Both the position numbers and the translations under genes were made by a program. DNA of 64,000 nucleotides from UBA6115 sp964346355 (GTDB lineage: Bacteria; Bacillota; Clostridia; Christensenellales; Aristaeellaceae), in the NCBI GenBank assembly GCA_964346355.1, contig CAYFUH010000001.1:1-64000 (forward strand), in the 5' to 3' direction. The first letter of the stretch is position 1, and the number at the start of each line of letters is the position of its first letter. Below the pieces are notes generated by a model. It searched no databases, had not been told where the DNA came from, and saw only the letters and a program-made list of their open reading frames with translations. Below, piece after piece: positions 33,070-41,958 of this stretch.

Positions 33070-34375
33070 AAAAGAACAGCGATAAAGACCTGAACCTGAG
33101 AGAAGCCTTTCCCCCAATGCCTGAGGAATGCTACAGCGCGCTGATGACCGCCGCCCGTTCCGTCAAGGAGGAAACACCTGTGAAAAAAACATCTAAAAGG
33201 GCTGTGCTGATNNNNNNNNNNNNNNNNNNNNNNNNNNNNNNNNNNNNNNNNNNNNNNNNNNNNNNNNNNNNNNNNNNNNNNNNNNNNNNNNNNNNNNNNN
33301 NNNNNNNNNNNGTTCCGTCAAGGAGGAAACACCTGTGAAAAAAACATCTAAAAGGGCTGTGCTGATGACCGCCGCCCGTTCCGTCAAGGAGGAAACACCT
33401 GTGAAAAAAACATCTAAAAGGGCTGTGCTGATAGCCGCCGCCCTCATCGTTCTCACCATGGCCATCGCCCTGGCAGCCAACGAGCTGGGCTTCAGCCACT
33501 TCATGAACCTGATTTCAGGAAAGCTCCCCCAGGCAGCCACCACCCAGATGGCAAAAACAGAAAACAAGACCTTTGAGGTGGGCCCCATTCAAGTGACCCT
33601 GCGCGAACTGCTGGCGGATGGCCGCGTGGTGATCATGACTGCCCAGTCGCAGGCCGATCAAGCCATCGTCATTTCCAGCAGCAGCGACATGACAGACCGC
33701 CTGCCGGAAAGCGAAGCCAAACGGCTGGGGCTACCAGAGGAAAGCAGCTTTCTGGATGCAGCCAGGAACAACCAGCTCCCCCTGTACATCGTCACCGCCT
33801 ACCTAAACGTTGACGCTGACTTGATGGCTGGCGAAGAGGTGATGGACAGCTTTTACGGCGAGGACGGCGCCATGCTGCAGTTTAACATCCTGCAGATCAA
33901 TCCGAACAAAGCAGACACGTCGCTGGATGCCGTATTGACAGTCCGTGTTCGGGAATATAACCCCGAAACAAAGGAAGCCGTTGAGGGCAAGGACTGGAAG
34001 GTGGAAGATAAAATCAGCATCCCCGTAAGCCCCGTCATCGCTGAAAAGAGCTATGTTCCTGCTGGCGAGGCAGTACTTGACGGCTACACGGTGAAGTCCC
34101 TGAAGGCTGAACAAACCGTAGCCGGCATCTATCTGACCACTGAAGCCGAAGCCGGACCTGAGGTGAAGCGGGAGGATATCTATCAAACGCTGTACGCCTG
34201 GGAGTACAAGACGGCTGATGACAAGCCTTTCCCCGACGGCATCAACATGTCGGGTTTCCTGAAGGACGATGCCTGGCCCACCGTGACCCTTCATCAAATG
34301 ATCGGCGTAGGCGAGCTGCCTGATATCATGACGCTGTACGGCAGCGATGGTGCAAGCCGTATCGCGCTGAAGTAA
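33066..34375 (+). CDS. DUF4179-type membrane protein, probable anti-sigma factor, interrupted by gap
   Basis: A cytoplasmic N-terminal part beginning MKKNSDKDLN is followed by a 22-residue tandem repeat (MTAARSVKEE + TPVKKTSKRAVL), one membrane span (IAAALIVLTMAIALA), and an extracellular part of about 300 residues. This is the layout of DUF4179 proteins encoded next to ECF sigmas. The reading frame differs by two across the 100-N gap, but the N count is a placeholder; a gap of 11, 77 or 143 bases would restore both frame and repeat phase. I therefore treat it as one intact gene, not two. An internal GTG at 33335 with a perfect AAGGAGG could also start translation. Overlap with the sigma gene supports an anti-sigma role; this is inferred. 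Confidence 0.75.
33144..33430 (+). repeat. 66-bp in-frame tandem repeat, at least three copies
   Basis: A complete copy at 33144-33209, two bases of the next before the gap, a partial copy 33312-33364 after it, and a complete copy at 33365-33430 are identical where visible. The unit is 66 bases (22 codons). Each unit holds AAGGAGG eight bases before an in-frame GTG. Copy number is unknown because the gap lies inside the array. Confidence 0.9.
33212..33311. other. Assembly gap (100 N) inside the tandem repeat
   Basis: A placeholder N run. Its flanks are both copies of the 66-bp unit, so the gap most likely marks unresolved repeat copies, not missing unique sequence. Confidence 0.95.
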
Positions 34376-34385
34376 GCGCTATCCC

Positions 34386-34423
34386 AGCGCCGCATGGCAT
34401 CCCAAATCCATGCGGCGCTTTCT
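34386..34423 (+). terminator. Terminator/attenuator after the DUF4179 gene
   Basis: A perfect 12-bp stem, agcgccgcatgg (34386-34397) against ccatgcggcgct (34408-34419), has a 10-base loop and is followed by ttct. It lies 10 bases past the stop; the next gene starts 15 bases after the T run, so partial read-through is likely. Confidence 0.7.
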
Positions 34424-34438
34424 AAAATGGAGGGAAAC

Positions 34439-35778
34439 ATGAAAAACCGTTTCTTTTTCACCCTGATCATCGCTGTCCTTTGCGTTTTTTTAATATCTGC
34501 ATCTGGCGAGGCCCTGCGCACCTATTGCGTGGAGTTTCCCCATCGCCTGGAAAGGAATTACGATTCCTATGTCCAGGCTTTCCCGAATCTTGAGATTGCC
34601 TCTGACAACACCTGGTATGATGACACCTCAGAATTATTAAGCGCGCTCAAAAGCGCCAACCCGCCCTTTGACCTGTTCCAGCTGAGTATCAGCGGATCAT
34701 GTCTGAGGGGATGTGCACCGATCTGTCCGGAAGCGCTGTCATCCAGGAGGCGGCAAGCCGCCTGTGGCCTTCCCTGAGACAGCAACTGATTTTTGATGGC
34801 AAGCTGTATGCGGTTCCTGATTCCGTGCTGCTAAGCTCATTTACTTGGTGTGAGGACGCCTGGCAGGCGGCGGGGCTTGCCGGCACCCCAGCCCCCAGCT
34901 GCTATACGGAGCTGCTGGATTTTCTTGAACAGTGGGTGGCGCGCGCCAAGCACAGCCCTGTGCCTGATGTCCGTGTCAGCAGCATGTTTGACGAATCCCT
35001 CTACAATCGCCACTCCTATGTGCGGTACCTGGTGGAGGTGCTGCTGGACTGCTACATGATGCCGCATTTTGCTAAAGGCCGCACGCCAGTCTTTGACACA
35101 CCGGAGTTTCGCGCCCTGCTTGACCGGGCGGTGGCACTGGGGCGGGCGCTGTATGACGCGGAGCCGCAAAAAATAGAGGGGATGAAGCAGCTGTTTGAGA
35201 ACAACTTATCCGCATACAGCATTCTTCCCGTCAAGGGCGGCTATTCCCACGCCATGCCCCTTCGCGTAAGCCCTAATCAGCCGGCACTTCACAAGGCGGC
35301 GGCAACCCTTGTCTGTATGGGGGCAGGCGGCCAAAACCAGGCGCTGGCTACCCGGTATCTGGAGCACAAAATCACCCACCTGGCCTCCTATGCCGGCACC
35401 TACGCCTTTATGGACAGCCAGCCGTTAATGCGGGAAAACCTGGAGGCGGACATTGCCGACCAGCAGCAGCGCGTCCTAAAAACCCAGTCCCAGCTAAACA
35501 AGGGCGGTTTTTCAGCCCCACGGAGGAATGAGCTGACGGAGCAGCTGCGCAGACAGACGCGGGTGCTGGAATCCATGCAGACCGAAGAATGGAAATACCT
35601 GGTTTCAGCACGCTGGCTGGCAGAATACAATAAGGTCGCTCCCACGCTGTTCTTCCCGCCGCACACTCCTTTATTACTGCGGGAAGCCTGGCAGTTGAAA
35701 GAGGACTTCTCCACCGGCAAAATCAGCACAGATCAGTTCATCAAGCAGCTTGACCGACTGGCAAACCAATCAGACTGA
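34439..35778 (+). pseudogene. Extracellular solute-binding-like protein, frameshifted
   Basis: Two frames together make one protein. The first (from ATG 34439 after GGAGGG) has a signal peptide and a stretch ending FDLFQLSISGS. The second resumes near 34690 with GMCTDLSGSAVIQE and runs to 35778, about 445 residues in all. Segments such as LIFDGKLYAVPDS are typical of ABC sugar-type binding proteins. A one-base deletion (or two-base insertion) near 34680-34705 explains the break; no slippery sequence is present there. It may be a true pseudogene or a sequencing error in a draft assembly. A charged helical part (about 35440-35580) is unusual for the family. No permease genes accompany it, and no lipobox is seen. 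Confidence 0.65.
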
Positions 35779-35791
35779 AAAGCTGCCTTTC

Positions 35792-35821
35792 TTGTGCCGC
35801 ACATCCTTGCTATGGTATAAT
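35792..35821 (+). promoter_or_regulatory. Extended -10 promoter of the topoisomerase pair, with leader hairpin
   Basis: TGGTATAAT (35813-35821) is an extended -10 element; a weak -35, TTGTGC, sits at 35792-35797 with 18-base spacing. The leader carries a 9-bp GC-rich stem (35836-35844 with 35853-35861) just before the ribosome site. It lacks a T run, so it could affect translation but is not a terminator. Confidence 0.65.
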
Positions 35822-35880
35822 TTATCCAGATCCCCGCGGCCGGCCGTATTGCGCCGGCTGCAATCTTGCAAGGAGTGAAC

Positions 35881-37836
35881 ATGGCGCAGCAGTATACATC
35901 AGAAAATATTCAGGTACTGGAGGAGCTGGACGCGGTCCGGCTTCGCCCCGGCATGTACATCGGCTCCACCGGCTCCCGGGGCCTTCATCATCTGCTTTGG
36001 GAGATCGTGGACAACGCGATTGACGAGGCATCCAACGATTTCGCGACCGAGGTAGCTGTTACCCTGCATCAGGATGGCTCAGCCAGTGTGTGGGACAATG
36101 GCCGCGGCGTACCGGTAGATGAGCACCCGGTGCTGAAGATTTCCGGCATTGAAGTGATTTATACCAAACTGCACGCTGGCGGCAAGTTTGATCATGACAA
36201 CTACAGCTACTCCGGCGGCTTGCACGGGGTGGGCGCGTCTGTCGTAAACGCGCTGAGCGAGTGGATGGAAGTGGAGAGTTTCCGGGACTGGACGCACTGG
36301 AAGATCCGTTTTCATACCAAGGTGAACCCCAAGACCAAAAAGGTGATGCCCGGGCAGACGGATGAGGGCTTAGTCCGCGTCGGCAATACCCGCAAGCGCG
36401 GCACCCTGGTGCGTTTCTTGCCCGACGCTGCCATTTTTGAGGATACCCATTTCAATGCCGAGTTGGTCTCCAGGCGTTTGCGGGAGCTGGCCTATTTAAA
36501 TAAAGGCCTGCTGATTAAGTTTACAGATGAGCGCACAAGCGCCCAAAGCAGGGAAACCAAGACCTTTCAGTATGGCGGCGGCATCTCGGACTATGTCACC
36601 TTCCTCAACACGGATAAAAACGCGCTGCATGACGGCATCATCCTGCTGGAAGGCACGCGGGACGACATTGTGATGCAGGCGGCGATTCAGTTTACGGACT
36701 CTTATACCGAAAACCTGTTCTCCTATGTCAACAACATCCCCACCGGTGAAGGCGGCTCTCATGAGATGGGCTTCCGCACCGCCTTGACCAAGGCGTTCAA
36801 TGATTACGCGCGCAAGATTGGCGCGCTGAAGGAAAAGGACAGCAACCTGTCCGGTGAGGACTATCGTGAGGGCATGACAGCCCTGCTGGCAGTCAAGGTG
36901 CCCAGTCCGCAGTTTGAAGGGCAAACCAAGGGACGTCTTGGCAATACGGAAGTGCGGCCAGTCATTGAAGCGCTGGCATTACAAAAACTGTCCGAATATC
37001 TGGAAGATCTTCGTAATGCTGCTGTCGCGCAGAAGATCATTGAAAAATCCATCAAATCCGCCAAAGTGCGTGAGGCTGCGCGTAAGGCGCGTGATGTAGC
37101 CCGCACCAAAAGTGAGCTGGAAGCAGCGCCGCTGGTGGGCAAACTGTCCAGCTGCACCGGGCGGAACCCCAGGGAGAACGAGCTGTTTATCGTGGAGGGC
37201 GACAGCGCCGGCGGCAGCGCCAAGCAGGGGCGCGACCGCCGGTTCCAGGCCATCCTTCCCCTGCGCGGAAAGCCCTTGAATGTTGAAAAAAAGCGCATTG
37301 ACCAGGTGCTGGCCAACGAGGAGTTCCGCTCCATCATCACAGCACTAGGAACCAATATTGACCGGGATTTCAACCTTAAATCCCTCAAGTATGACAAGGT
37401 CATCATCCTGTCAGACGCGGACCAGGACGGCGCGCACATCCGTGCCATTTTGCTCACCTTTTTCTTTAGGTACATGCGCGATTTAATCAGCGCGGGCCAT
37501 GTCTATATCGGCATGCCGCCCTTGTACCTGATTAAAACGGGCAACAAGGAAATGTACGCCTATGACGATAAGGAATTGAACTCCCTCTTGCCCAAGGGCA
37601 AAAACTATACCCTGCAGCGCTACAAAGGCCTGGGTGAAATGAACCCGGACCAGCTGTGGCACACCACGATGGATCCCGCTCAGCGGCGGCTGACCCAAGT
37701 CACCATTGAGGACGGTGCAGAATCCGACCGCCTGATTACCATCTTAATGGGCGACAAGGTGGAGCCGCGGCGGGAGTACATCAGTGAAAACGCGAATTTT
37801 AACAAGCCGGACCTGTTTCTTGACCGGCAGTCCTGA
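35881..37836 (+). CDS. parE: DNA topoisomerase IV subunit B (GyrB/ParE family)
   Basis: The ATPase subunit of a type IIA topoisomerase. The 651-residue product has a GHKL ATPase domain (EIVDNAIDEA, DNGRGVPV, GGLHGVGASVVNALS), a transducer domain, and a TOPRIM domain (IVEGDSAGGSAKQGRDR, then DADQDGAHIR). The start at 35881 follows AAGGAG; five codons upstream are discounted. Gyrase B is the alternative. ParE is preferred because the pair is not beside dnaA/recF-type origin genes and the partner lacks a proper GyrA box early in its C-terminal domain. The pair is separated by only eight bases. Confidence 0.8.
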   Translation: MAQQYTSENIQVLEELDAVRLRPGMYIGSTGSRGLHHLLWEIVDNAIDEASNDFATEVAVTLHQDGSASVWDNGRGVPVDEHPVLKISGIEVIYTKLHAGGKFDHDNYSYSGGLHGVGASVVNALSEWMEVESFRDWTHWKIRFHTKVNPKTKKVMPGQTDEGLVRVGNTRKRGTLVRFLPDAAIFEDTHFNAELVSRRLRELAYLNKGLLIKFTDERTSAQSRETKTFQYGGGISDYVTFLNTDKNALHDGIILLEGTRDDIVMQAAIQFTDSYTENLFSYVNNIPTGEGGSHEMGFRTALTKAFNDYARKIGALKEKDSNLSGEDYREGMTALLAVKVPSPQFEGQTKGRLGNTEVRPVIEALALQKLSEYLEDLRNAAVAQKIIEKSIKSAKVREAARKARDVARTKSELEAAPLVGKLSSCTGRNPRENELFIVEGDSAGGSAKQGRDRRFQAILPLRGKPLNVEKKRIDQVLANEEFRSIITALGTNIDRDFNLKSLKYDKVIILSDADQDGAHIRAILLTFFFRYMRDLISAGHVYIGMPPLYLIKTGNKEMYAYDDKELNSLLPKGKNYTLQRYKGLGEMNPDQLWHTTMDPAQRRLTQVTIEDGAESDRLITILMGDKVEPRREYISENANFNKPDLFLDRQS

Positions 37837-37844
37837 GGAGTAGC

Positions 37845-40289
37845 ATGGCAAAATCAAAACAACCCTTTGAAGAACGGCTCAACGAAGTCATCCAGTCTTC
37901 CCTTGAGGAGGTGCTGGCGGGCAGCATGATGCCCTATGCCGAGCACGTCATCATGGAGCGCGCGCTGCCGCGGGTGGAGGATGGCTTAAAGCCGGTGCAG
38001 CGGCGCATTCTGTATACTATGCATGAGTTGTCCTTAAGCCCGGACAAACCGCACCGCAAGTGTGCGCGAATCGTTGGGGACTGCCTGGGCAAGTACCACC
38101 CGCATGGGGAGACCTCGGTGTATGACGCCCTGGTGCGCATGGCGCAGCCCTTTTCCATGCGCGGGATGCTGGTGGACGGTCATGGCAACTTTGGTTCCAT
38201 CGACGGGGACACCGCGGCGGCCATGCGCTATACTGAAGCGCGCATGTCCCCGCTGGCGCTGGAGATGCTGCGCGATCTGCAAAAGGACACCGTCCCCCAC
38301 CGCCTTAATTTTGATGACACCTTAAAGGAGCCAGACCTGCTCCCCGCGCGCTATCCCAACATGCTGGTCAACGGCGCGTCCGGCATCGCGGTGGGCTTGG
38401 CGACCAACATCCCGCCCCATAACCTGCGGGAGACAATTGACGCAACCATCCATTTGATGGAAAACCCGGATGCCACGCTGGATGACTTGATGGCCATCAT
38501 ACCCGCGCCAGACTTTCCAACCGGCGGCATCCTGCTTAATACCAAGGAGATCCGCACGGCTTACGAGACCGGCCGCGGCAAACTGACCCTGCGCGCAAAA
38601 GTAGATATTGAACCAGGCAAATCTGGCCGCCATCTGCTGTGCATAACTGAGGTCCCCTACCAGGTTAACAAAGCCCAGATGCTGGAGAAGATCCTGCGGC
38701 TGTCGGAGGAAAAAAAGGCGGCGCTGGGCGGTATTTATGATATTCGCGATGAATCCGACCGCACCGGCTTGCGCGCGGTGATTGAACTGAAACGGGATGT
38801 GGACCCTCAGGCGGTTCTCGCCTTCTTATACCGCTACTCCGATCTGCAAGTCACCTTTGGGGTGAACATGGTGGCAATCGCGGAGGGCAAGCCCGTTTTG
38901 ATGGGCCTGATTGAAGCGCTGACGCACTATATCAAACACCAAAAGAATGTCGTCACCAAGCGCACGCAGTACGATCTGGAGCAGGCCAAGCACCGTCTGC
39001 ACATCCTGGATGGCCTGATTACTGCGGTCGATAACCTGGATGAAATCATTGCCCTCATCCGCGCGTCCAAGAACGCGAAGGAAGCCAAAGAGCGCTTGAT
39101 GGCCCGATTTGATTTTTCTGACATTCAGGCGCAGGCGATTTTAGATTTGCGTTTGCAGCGCTTGACGGGTCTTGAAATCCTCACCTTGCGGGAGGAACAT
39201 GAAGCAACCATCAAATTAATTGCCAGGCTGGAAGCCATCCTCAAACATGAGCGCAAGCTGATTGCGGTCATCAAGGAGGAGCTGCTGGACATCGCCAATA
39301 AATACGGAGATGACAGAAGAACCCAGATCATCAAACAGGATGAGGAAGAAGCGGCTTTAATCCAGGCGACAGAAGTGCCTGTGCCCGAAGAAACCATCGT
39401 GGTTATCACCCGGGGCGGCCAGTTGCGCAGGATGCACAGACGGGTCTTTGACAAACTGGAGTTACCCAGCACCCAGAGTGAGCAAAACTGGTATGTCTTC
39501 AACGCTATGACAGACCAGACGCTCCTGTTTTTCACCCAGATCGGCAATTGCTACCAGGTGCCTGTCGCGCAGATAGAGGAATCCTTCCGCCCGCGCGACC
39601 GCGGCACCGTACTGGCAGGCGTGCTCAATGGCCTGGAGGACGGCGAGGACTGTGTCAGCGTCATTTTAATGCCCAACAACGACTTGTTAAACGAGCCGGA
39701 TCTGTTTTTCTTCACCAAACGCGGAATGGTCAAGCGCAGCCTCTTCTCGGAGTACGCTGTGCGCCGCAGCAAGGTGGCAGCCATTGGCCTTGCGAAGAAC
39801 GACAGCGTGATTGGTGTCACAACCCTCAAATCGCAGGATGACGTCTACTGCCTGTCCAAGTCTGGCATGTTAATCCGCTTCGCAGTTGATGAGGTGTCAG
39901 CCACAGGCCGCGTCACCCGCGGGGTGATCGGGATGCGGCTTTCGCCAAAAGATCGCTTAATCGCGGCTGGCGGCATTCAAAACAGCGATATGCTGATGCT
40001 CATCAGCGAGCGCGGATACATCAAACGTGTGCCCGGCAACATGATTGACAGCCAGCGCCGGGCCGGTAAAGGCGTGCATTCCTTTTATTTCAACAAAAAC
40101 GGCAACAACGGCACCTACATCGCAGCCAGTTTTACAAGCGATTTGCCGCGGTCCTTTACAGTGCTGACCACCCAGGGGCAAGCAGTCCCCTTCAATACAG
40201 AGGACATCGCCTTACAAAAGCTCAACGAGCGCGGCAAACCTTATGTGATGGCAGTGCTGGATGATGTAGTTTGTGATGTGATTCTCTAA
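37845..40289 (+). CDS. parC: DNA topoisomerase IV subunit A (GyrA/ParC family)
   Basis: The DNA-cutting subunit; it forms a heterotetramer with the upstream product. The 814-residue protein has the winged-helix domain with the catalytic tyrosine at 129 (AMRYTEARMS), a tower and coiled coil, and a C-terminal beta-pinwheel. In the quinolone-determining region HPHGETSVYDAL has Glu and Thr at the positions equivalent to E. coli GyrA D82 and S83. A degenerate GyrA-box-like QRRAGKG occurs near residue 737, far from the usual first-blade position, and none is found in the first blade, so ParC is favoured over GyrA. Confidence 0.8.
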   Translation: MAKSKQPFEERLNEVIQSSLEEVLAGSMMPYAEHVIMERALPRVEDGLKPVQRRILYTMHELSLSPDKPHRKCARIVGDCLGKYHPHGETSVYDALVRMAQPFSMRGMLVDGHGNFGSIDGDTAAAMRYTEARMSPLALEMLRDLQKDTVPHRLNFDDTLKEPDLLPARYPNMLVNGASGIAVGLATNIPPHNLRETIDATIHLMENPDATLDDLMAIIPAPDFPTGGILLNTKEIRTAYETGRGKLTLRAKVDIEPGKSGRHLLCITEVPYQVNKAQMLEKILRLSEEKKAALGGIYDIRDESDRTGLRAVIELKRDVDPQAVLAFLYRYSDLQVTFGVNMVAIAEGKPVLMGLIEALTHYIKHQKNVVTKRTQYDLEQAKHRLHILDGLITAVDNLDEIIALIRASKNAKEAKERLMARFDFSDIQAQAILDLRLQRLTGLEILTLREEHEATIKLIARLEAILKHERKLIAVIKEELLDIANKYGDDRRTQIIKQDEEEAALIQATEVPVPEETIVVITRGGQLRRMHRRVFDKLELPSTQSEQNWYVFNAMTDQTLLFFTQIGNCYQVPVAQIEESFRPRDRGTVLAGVLNGLEDGEDCVSVILMPNNDLLNEPDLFFFTKRGMVKRSLFSEYAVRRSKVAAIGLAKNDSVIGVTTLKSQDDVYCLSKSGMLIRFAVDEVSATGRVTRGVIGMRLSPKDRLIAAGGIQNSDMLMLISERGYIKRVPGNMIDSQRRAGKGVHSFYFNKNGNNGTYIAASFTSDLPRSFTVLTTQGQAVPFNTEDIALQKLNERGKPYVMAVLDDVVCDVIL

Positions 40290-40319
40290 GGCGCGCCTTG
40301 TGCTTGCTTTGTCCAATTC

Positions 40320-40348
40320 TTGACAGGTTCATGCCGCGGCTCTAAAAT
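40320..40348 (+). promoter_or_regulatory. Promoter of DUF2232-rplI-dnaB-yhaM
   Basis: TTGACA (40320-40325), 17 bases, TAAAAT (40343-40348), about 40 bases before the first start codon. Confidence 0.75.
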
Positions 40349-40386
40349 TAACTGATAAACACACGAGGATGAGGAACGAAACATTC

Positions 40387-41460
40387 ATGCACACTGCCCG
40401 GCTTTTTACTACCACCAAACAGGCTTTGGTCTGGATGTTGATCATCGGCGCATTGGTCTTCTTTTTACAGATGTCCTTTTTGCCGGCGGTCAGTTTCCTG
40501 GGGACGGGCATCATTCTCTTTCCCGTCTTATTGTTGCTGGTGGTTGCGCTTGCTGGCATTGTGCCCGCGTTTTTCAGCCTGGTGCTGATTTTAATCGCGT
40601 CCAAAGCTGTTTACGGCAACGGCGGGTTATGGCTTGCAGTTTACCTGCTGCCCATGACAGCCGCCTTTGCCACCTGCCTGGAGATGCGCATTCCCTTTTT
40701 TAAGACCGCGGCCATTGTCCTTGGTACTTTTATCATCAGCATGCTGGTTGTTTTTATCGCGCTGCAGCGGGAGGCCGGGGGCAACCTGTATGAAGCGATC
40801 GCGAAGGAAGCAATTACAGGGCTTGAGAACTTTCCTGCCCGGGATAACCTGCTGTATACCTTCTGGCGCGGCGGCCTTTTATCCCATGGACAGGAGGCAG
40901 AATCCCAGCTGTTTGAAAGCACCCAGTACGGCGGGTGGACCTTTAAGCCTGAGGTAATCGCGGAGTTTTACAAGCAAATTTCCGCGCGCATCACGGCACT
41001 CACGGCCAGCCTGCTGCCCGGGCTACTGACCAGCTACACCATCACAACTGCGTTTGCCGGCACGGGACTGGCCATCAAACTGGCGACCCGCTATGATACC
41101 GCGCCCAGCCTGGACATGCCGCCTTTTTCCAAATGGTTTATATCCAGGTCCCTGGGTCGTCGGATGTCTGTATTGGCACTGGGCTACCTGATGACCATCC
41201 TGAGTGCGAACCCTGTCTTCCGCATCGCCGGGCAGATGATGTACAACGTCTTCTTTGCCTTTTACGCGATTCAGGGCATGAGCTATTTGAACTACATCAT
41301 GAAGCGCCGCGGGACCAGGCCGGTTTTCCGGTTCATTCTCTTGCTGTTGCTGTTTATGATCCTCTCCCCTGTCGCGATGATTCTGGGCGTATATGACCAG
41401 GTCATGGATCCGCGCAAACTGCGGGTTGATGAAAACAGCAAACTGCCCTTTGAACGATAA
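40387..41460 (+). CDS. DUF2232 membrane protein (YybS-like)
   Basis: A 357-residue, very hydrophobic protein with about eight predicted spans: clusters at residues 14-75 and 90-125, then a soluble loop and a second cluster at the C-terminal half. It resembles Bacillus YybS, whose function is not established. In Bacillus the order is yybS-gdpP-rplI-dnaC; here the gdpP phosphodiesterase gene is missing and rplI follows directly. The ATG at 40387 is preferred to the one at 40369, whose ribosome site would be too close. The family call rests on context as well as hydropathy. Confidence 0.75.
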   Translation: MHTARLFTTTKQALVWMLIIGALVFFLQMSFLPAVSFLGTGIILFPVLLLLVVALAGIVPAFFSLVLILIASKAVYGNGGLWLAVYLLPMTAAFATCLEMRIPFFKTAAIVLGTFIISMLVVFIALQREAGGNLYEAIAKEAITGLENFPARDNLLYTFWRGGLLSHGQEAESQLFESTQYGGWTFKPEVIAEFYKQISARITALTASLLPGLLTSYTITTAFAGTGLAIKLATRYDTAPSLDMPPFSKWFISRSLGRRMSVLALGYLMTILSANPVFRIAGQMMYNVFFAFYAIQGMSYLNYIMKRRGTRPVFRFILLLLLFMILSPVAMILGVYDQVMDPRKLRVDENSKLPFER

Positions 41461-41480
41461 ATGGTATAAGGAGGCCAACA

Positions 41481-41930
41481 ATGAAAGTTATTTTGTTACA
41501 GGACGTGCCAGGAACTGGTAAGCGCAACCAGATTCTCAACGTATCTGACGGATACGCGCGCAATTTTCTCTTTCCCAGGAAGTGGGCCATGGAAGCCACA
41601 CCCAAAGCGGTTGCGGAGGTCGAGCGCCGAAACGCGATCGAGCGCGAAAAAGAGGCGGCCCGCATCCAGGAGGCCGAAGGCATTGCCGCGGAATTAAAAG
41701 GCAAGGTCATTCACCTGGAAGCCAAGGGCGGTGAACGCGGTAAACTATACGGCAGCGTCACCAACCAGGAGGTCGCGGACGCTTTGAACGCCCAGCACAA
41801 TGTAGAGATTGACAGGCGAAAGATTGAACTGGCAGAGCCCATTCGCACAGCCGGGGATACCGAGATCACCATCAGCTTGTATGCCGGCGTGAAGGTCAAC
41901 ATGACAGTCCGCGTCACTTCAATCCGTTGA
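41481..41930 (+). CDS. rplI: 50S ribosomal protein L9
   Basis: Binds 23S rRNA domain V and helps keep the reading frame. The 149-residue product has the N-terminal family stretch KVILLQDVPGTGKRNQILNV and the long central helix (about residues 40-75) that joins the two domains. It has a strong AAGGAGG ribosome site. It is followed by dnaB after 28 bases, the usual Firmicutes order. Confidence 0.96.
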   Translation: MKVILLQDVPGTGKRNQILNVSDGYARNFLFPRKWAMEATPKAVAEVERRNAIEREKEAARIQEAEGIAAELKGKVIHLEAKGGERGKLYGSVTNQEVADALNAQHNVEIDRRKIELAEPIRTAGDTEITISLYAGVKVNMTVRVTSIR

Positions 41931-41958
41931 AGGACGAAAAAACCCATCGGAGGATAAT

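Noticed and set aside
34680..34705. Programmed ribosomal frameshift joining the two halves of the solute-binding-like gene
   Set aside because: No slippery heptamer or downstream stem was seen; a base deletion or sequencing error is simpler.
35881..40289. Gyrase (gyrB-gyrA) as identity of the topoisomerase pair
   Set aside because: No origin-region neighbours, and the C-terminal domain lacks a canonical GyrA box in its first blade; only a degenerate QRRAGKG occurs far downstream. The call to ParE/ParC remains moderate.
40288..40299. Palindrome aaggcgcgcctt as parC terminator
   Set aside because: It overlaps the parC stop, has no loop for a stable hairpin and no T run.
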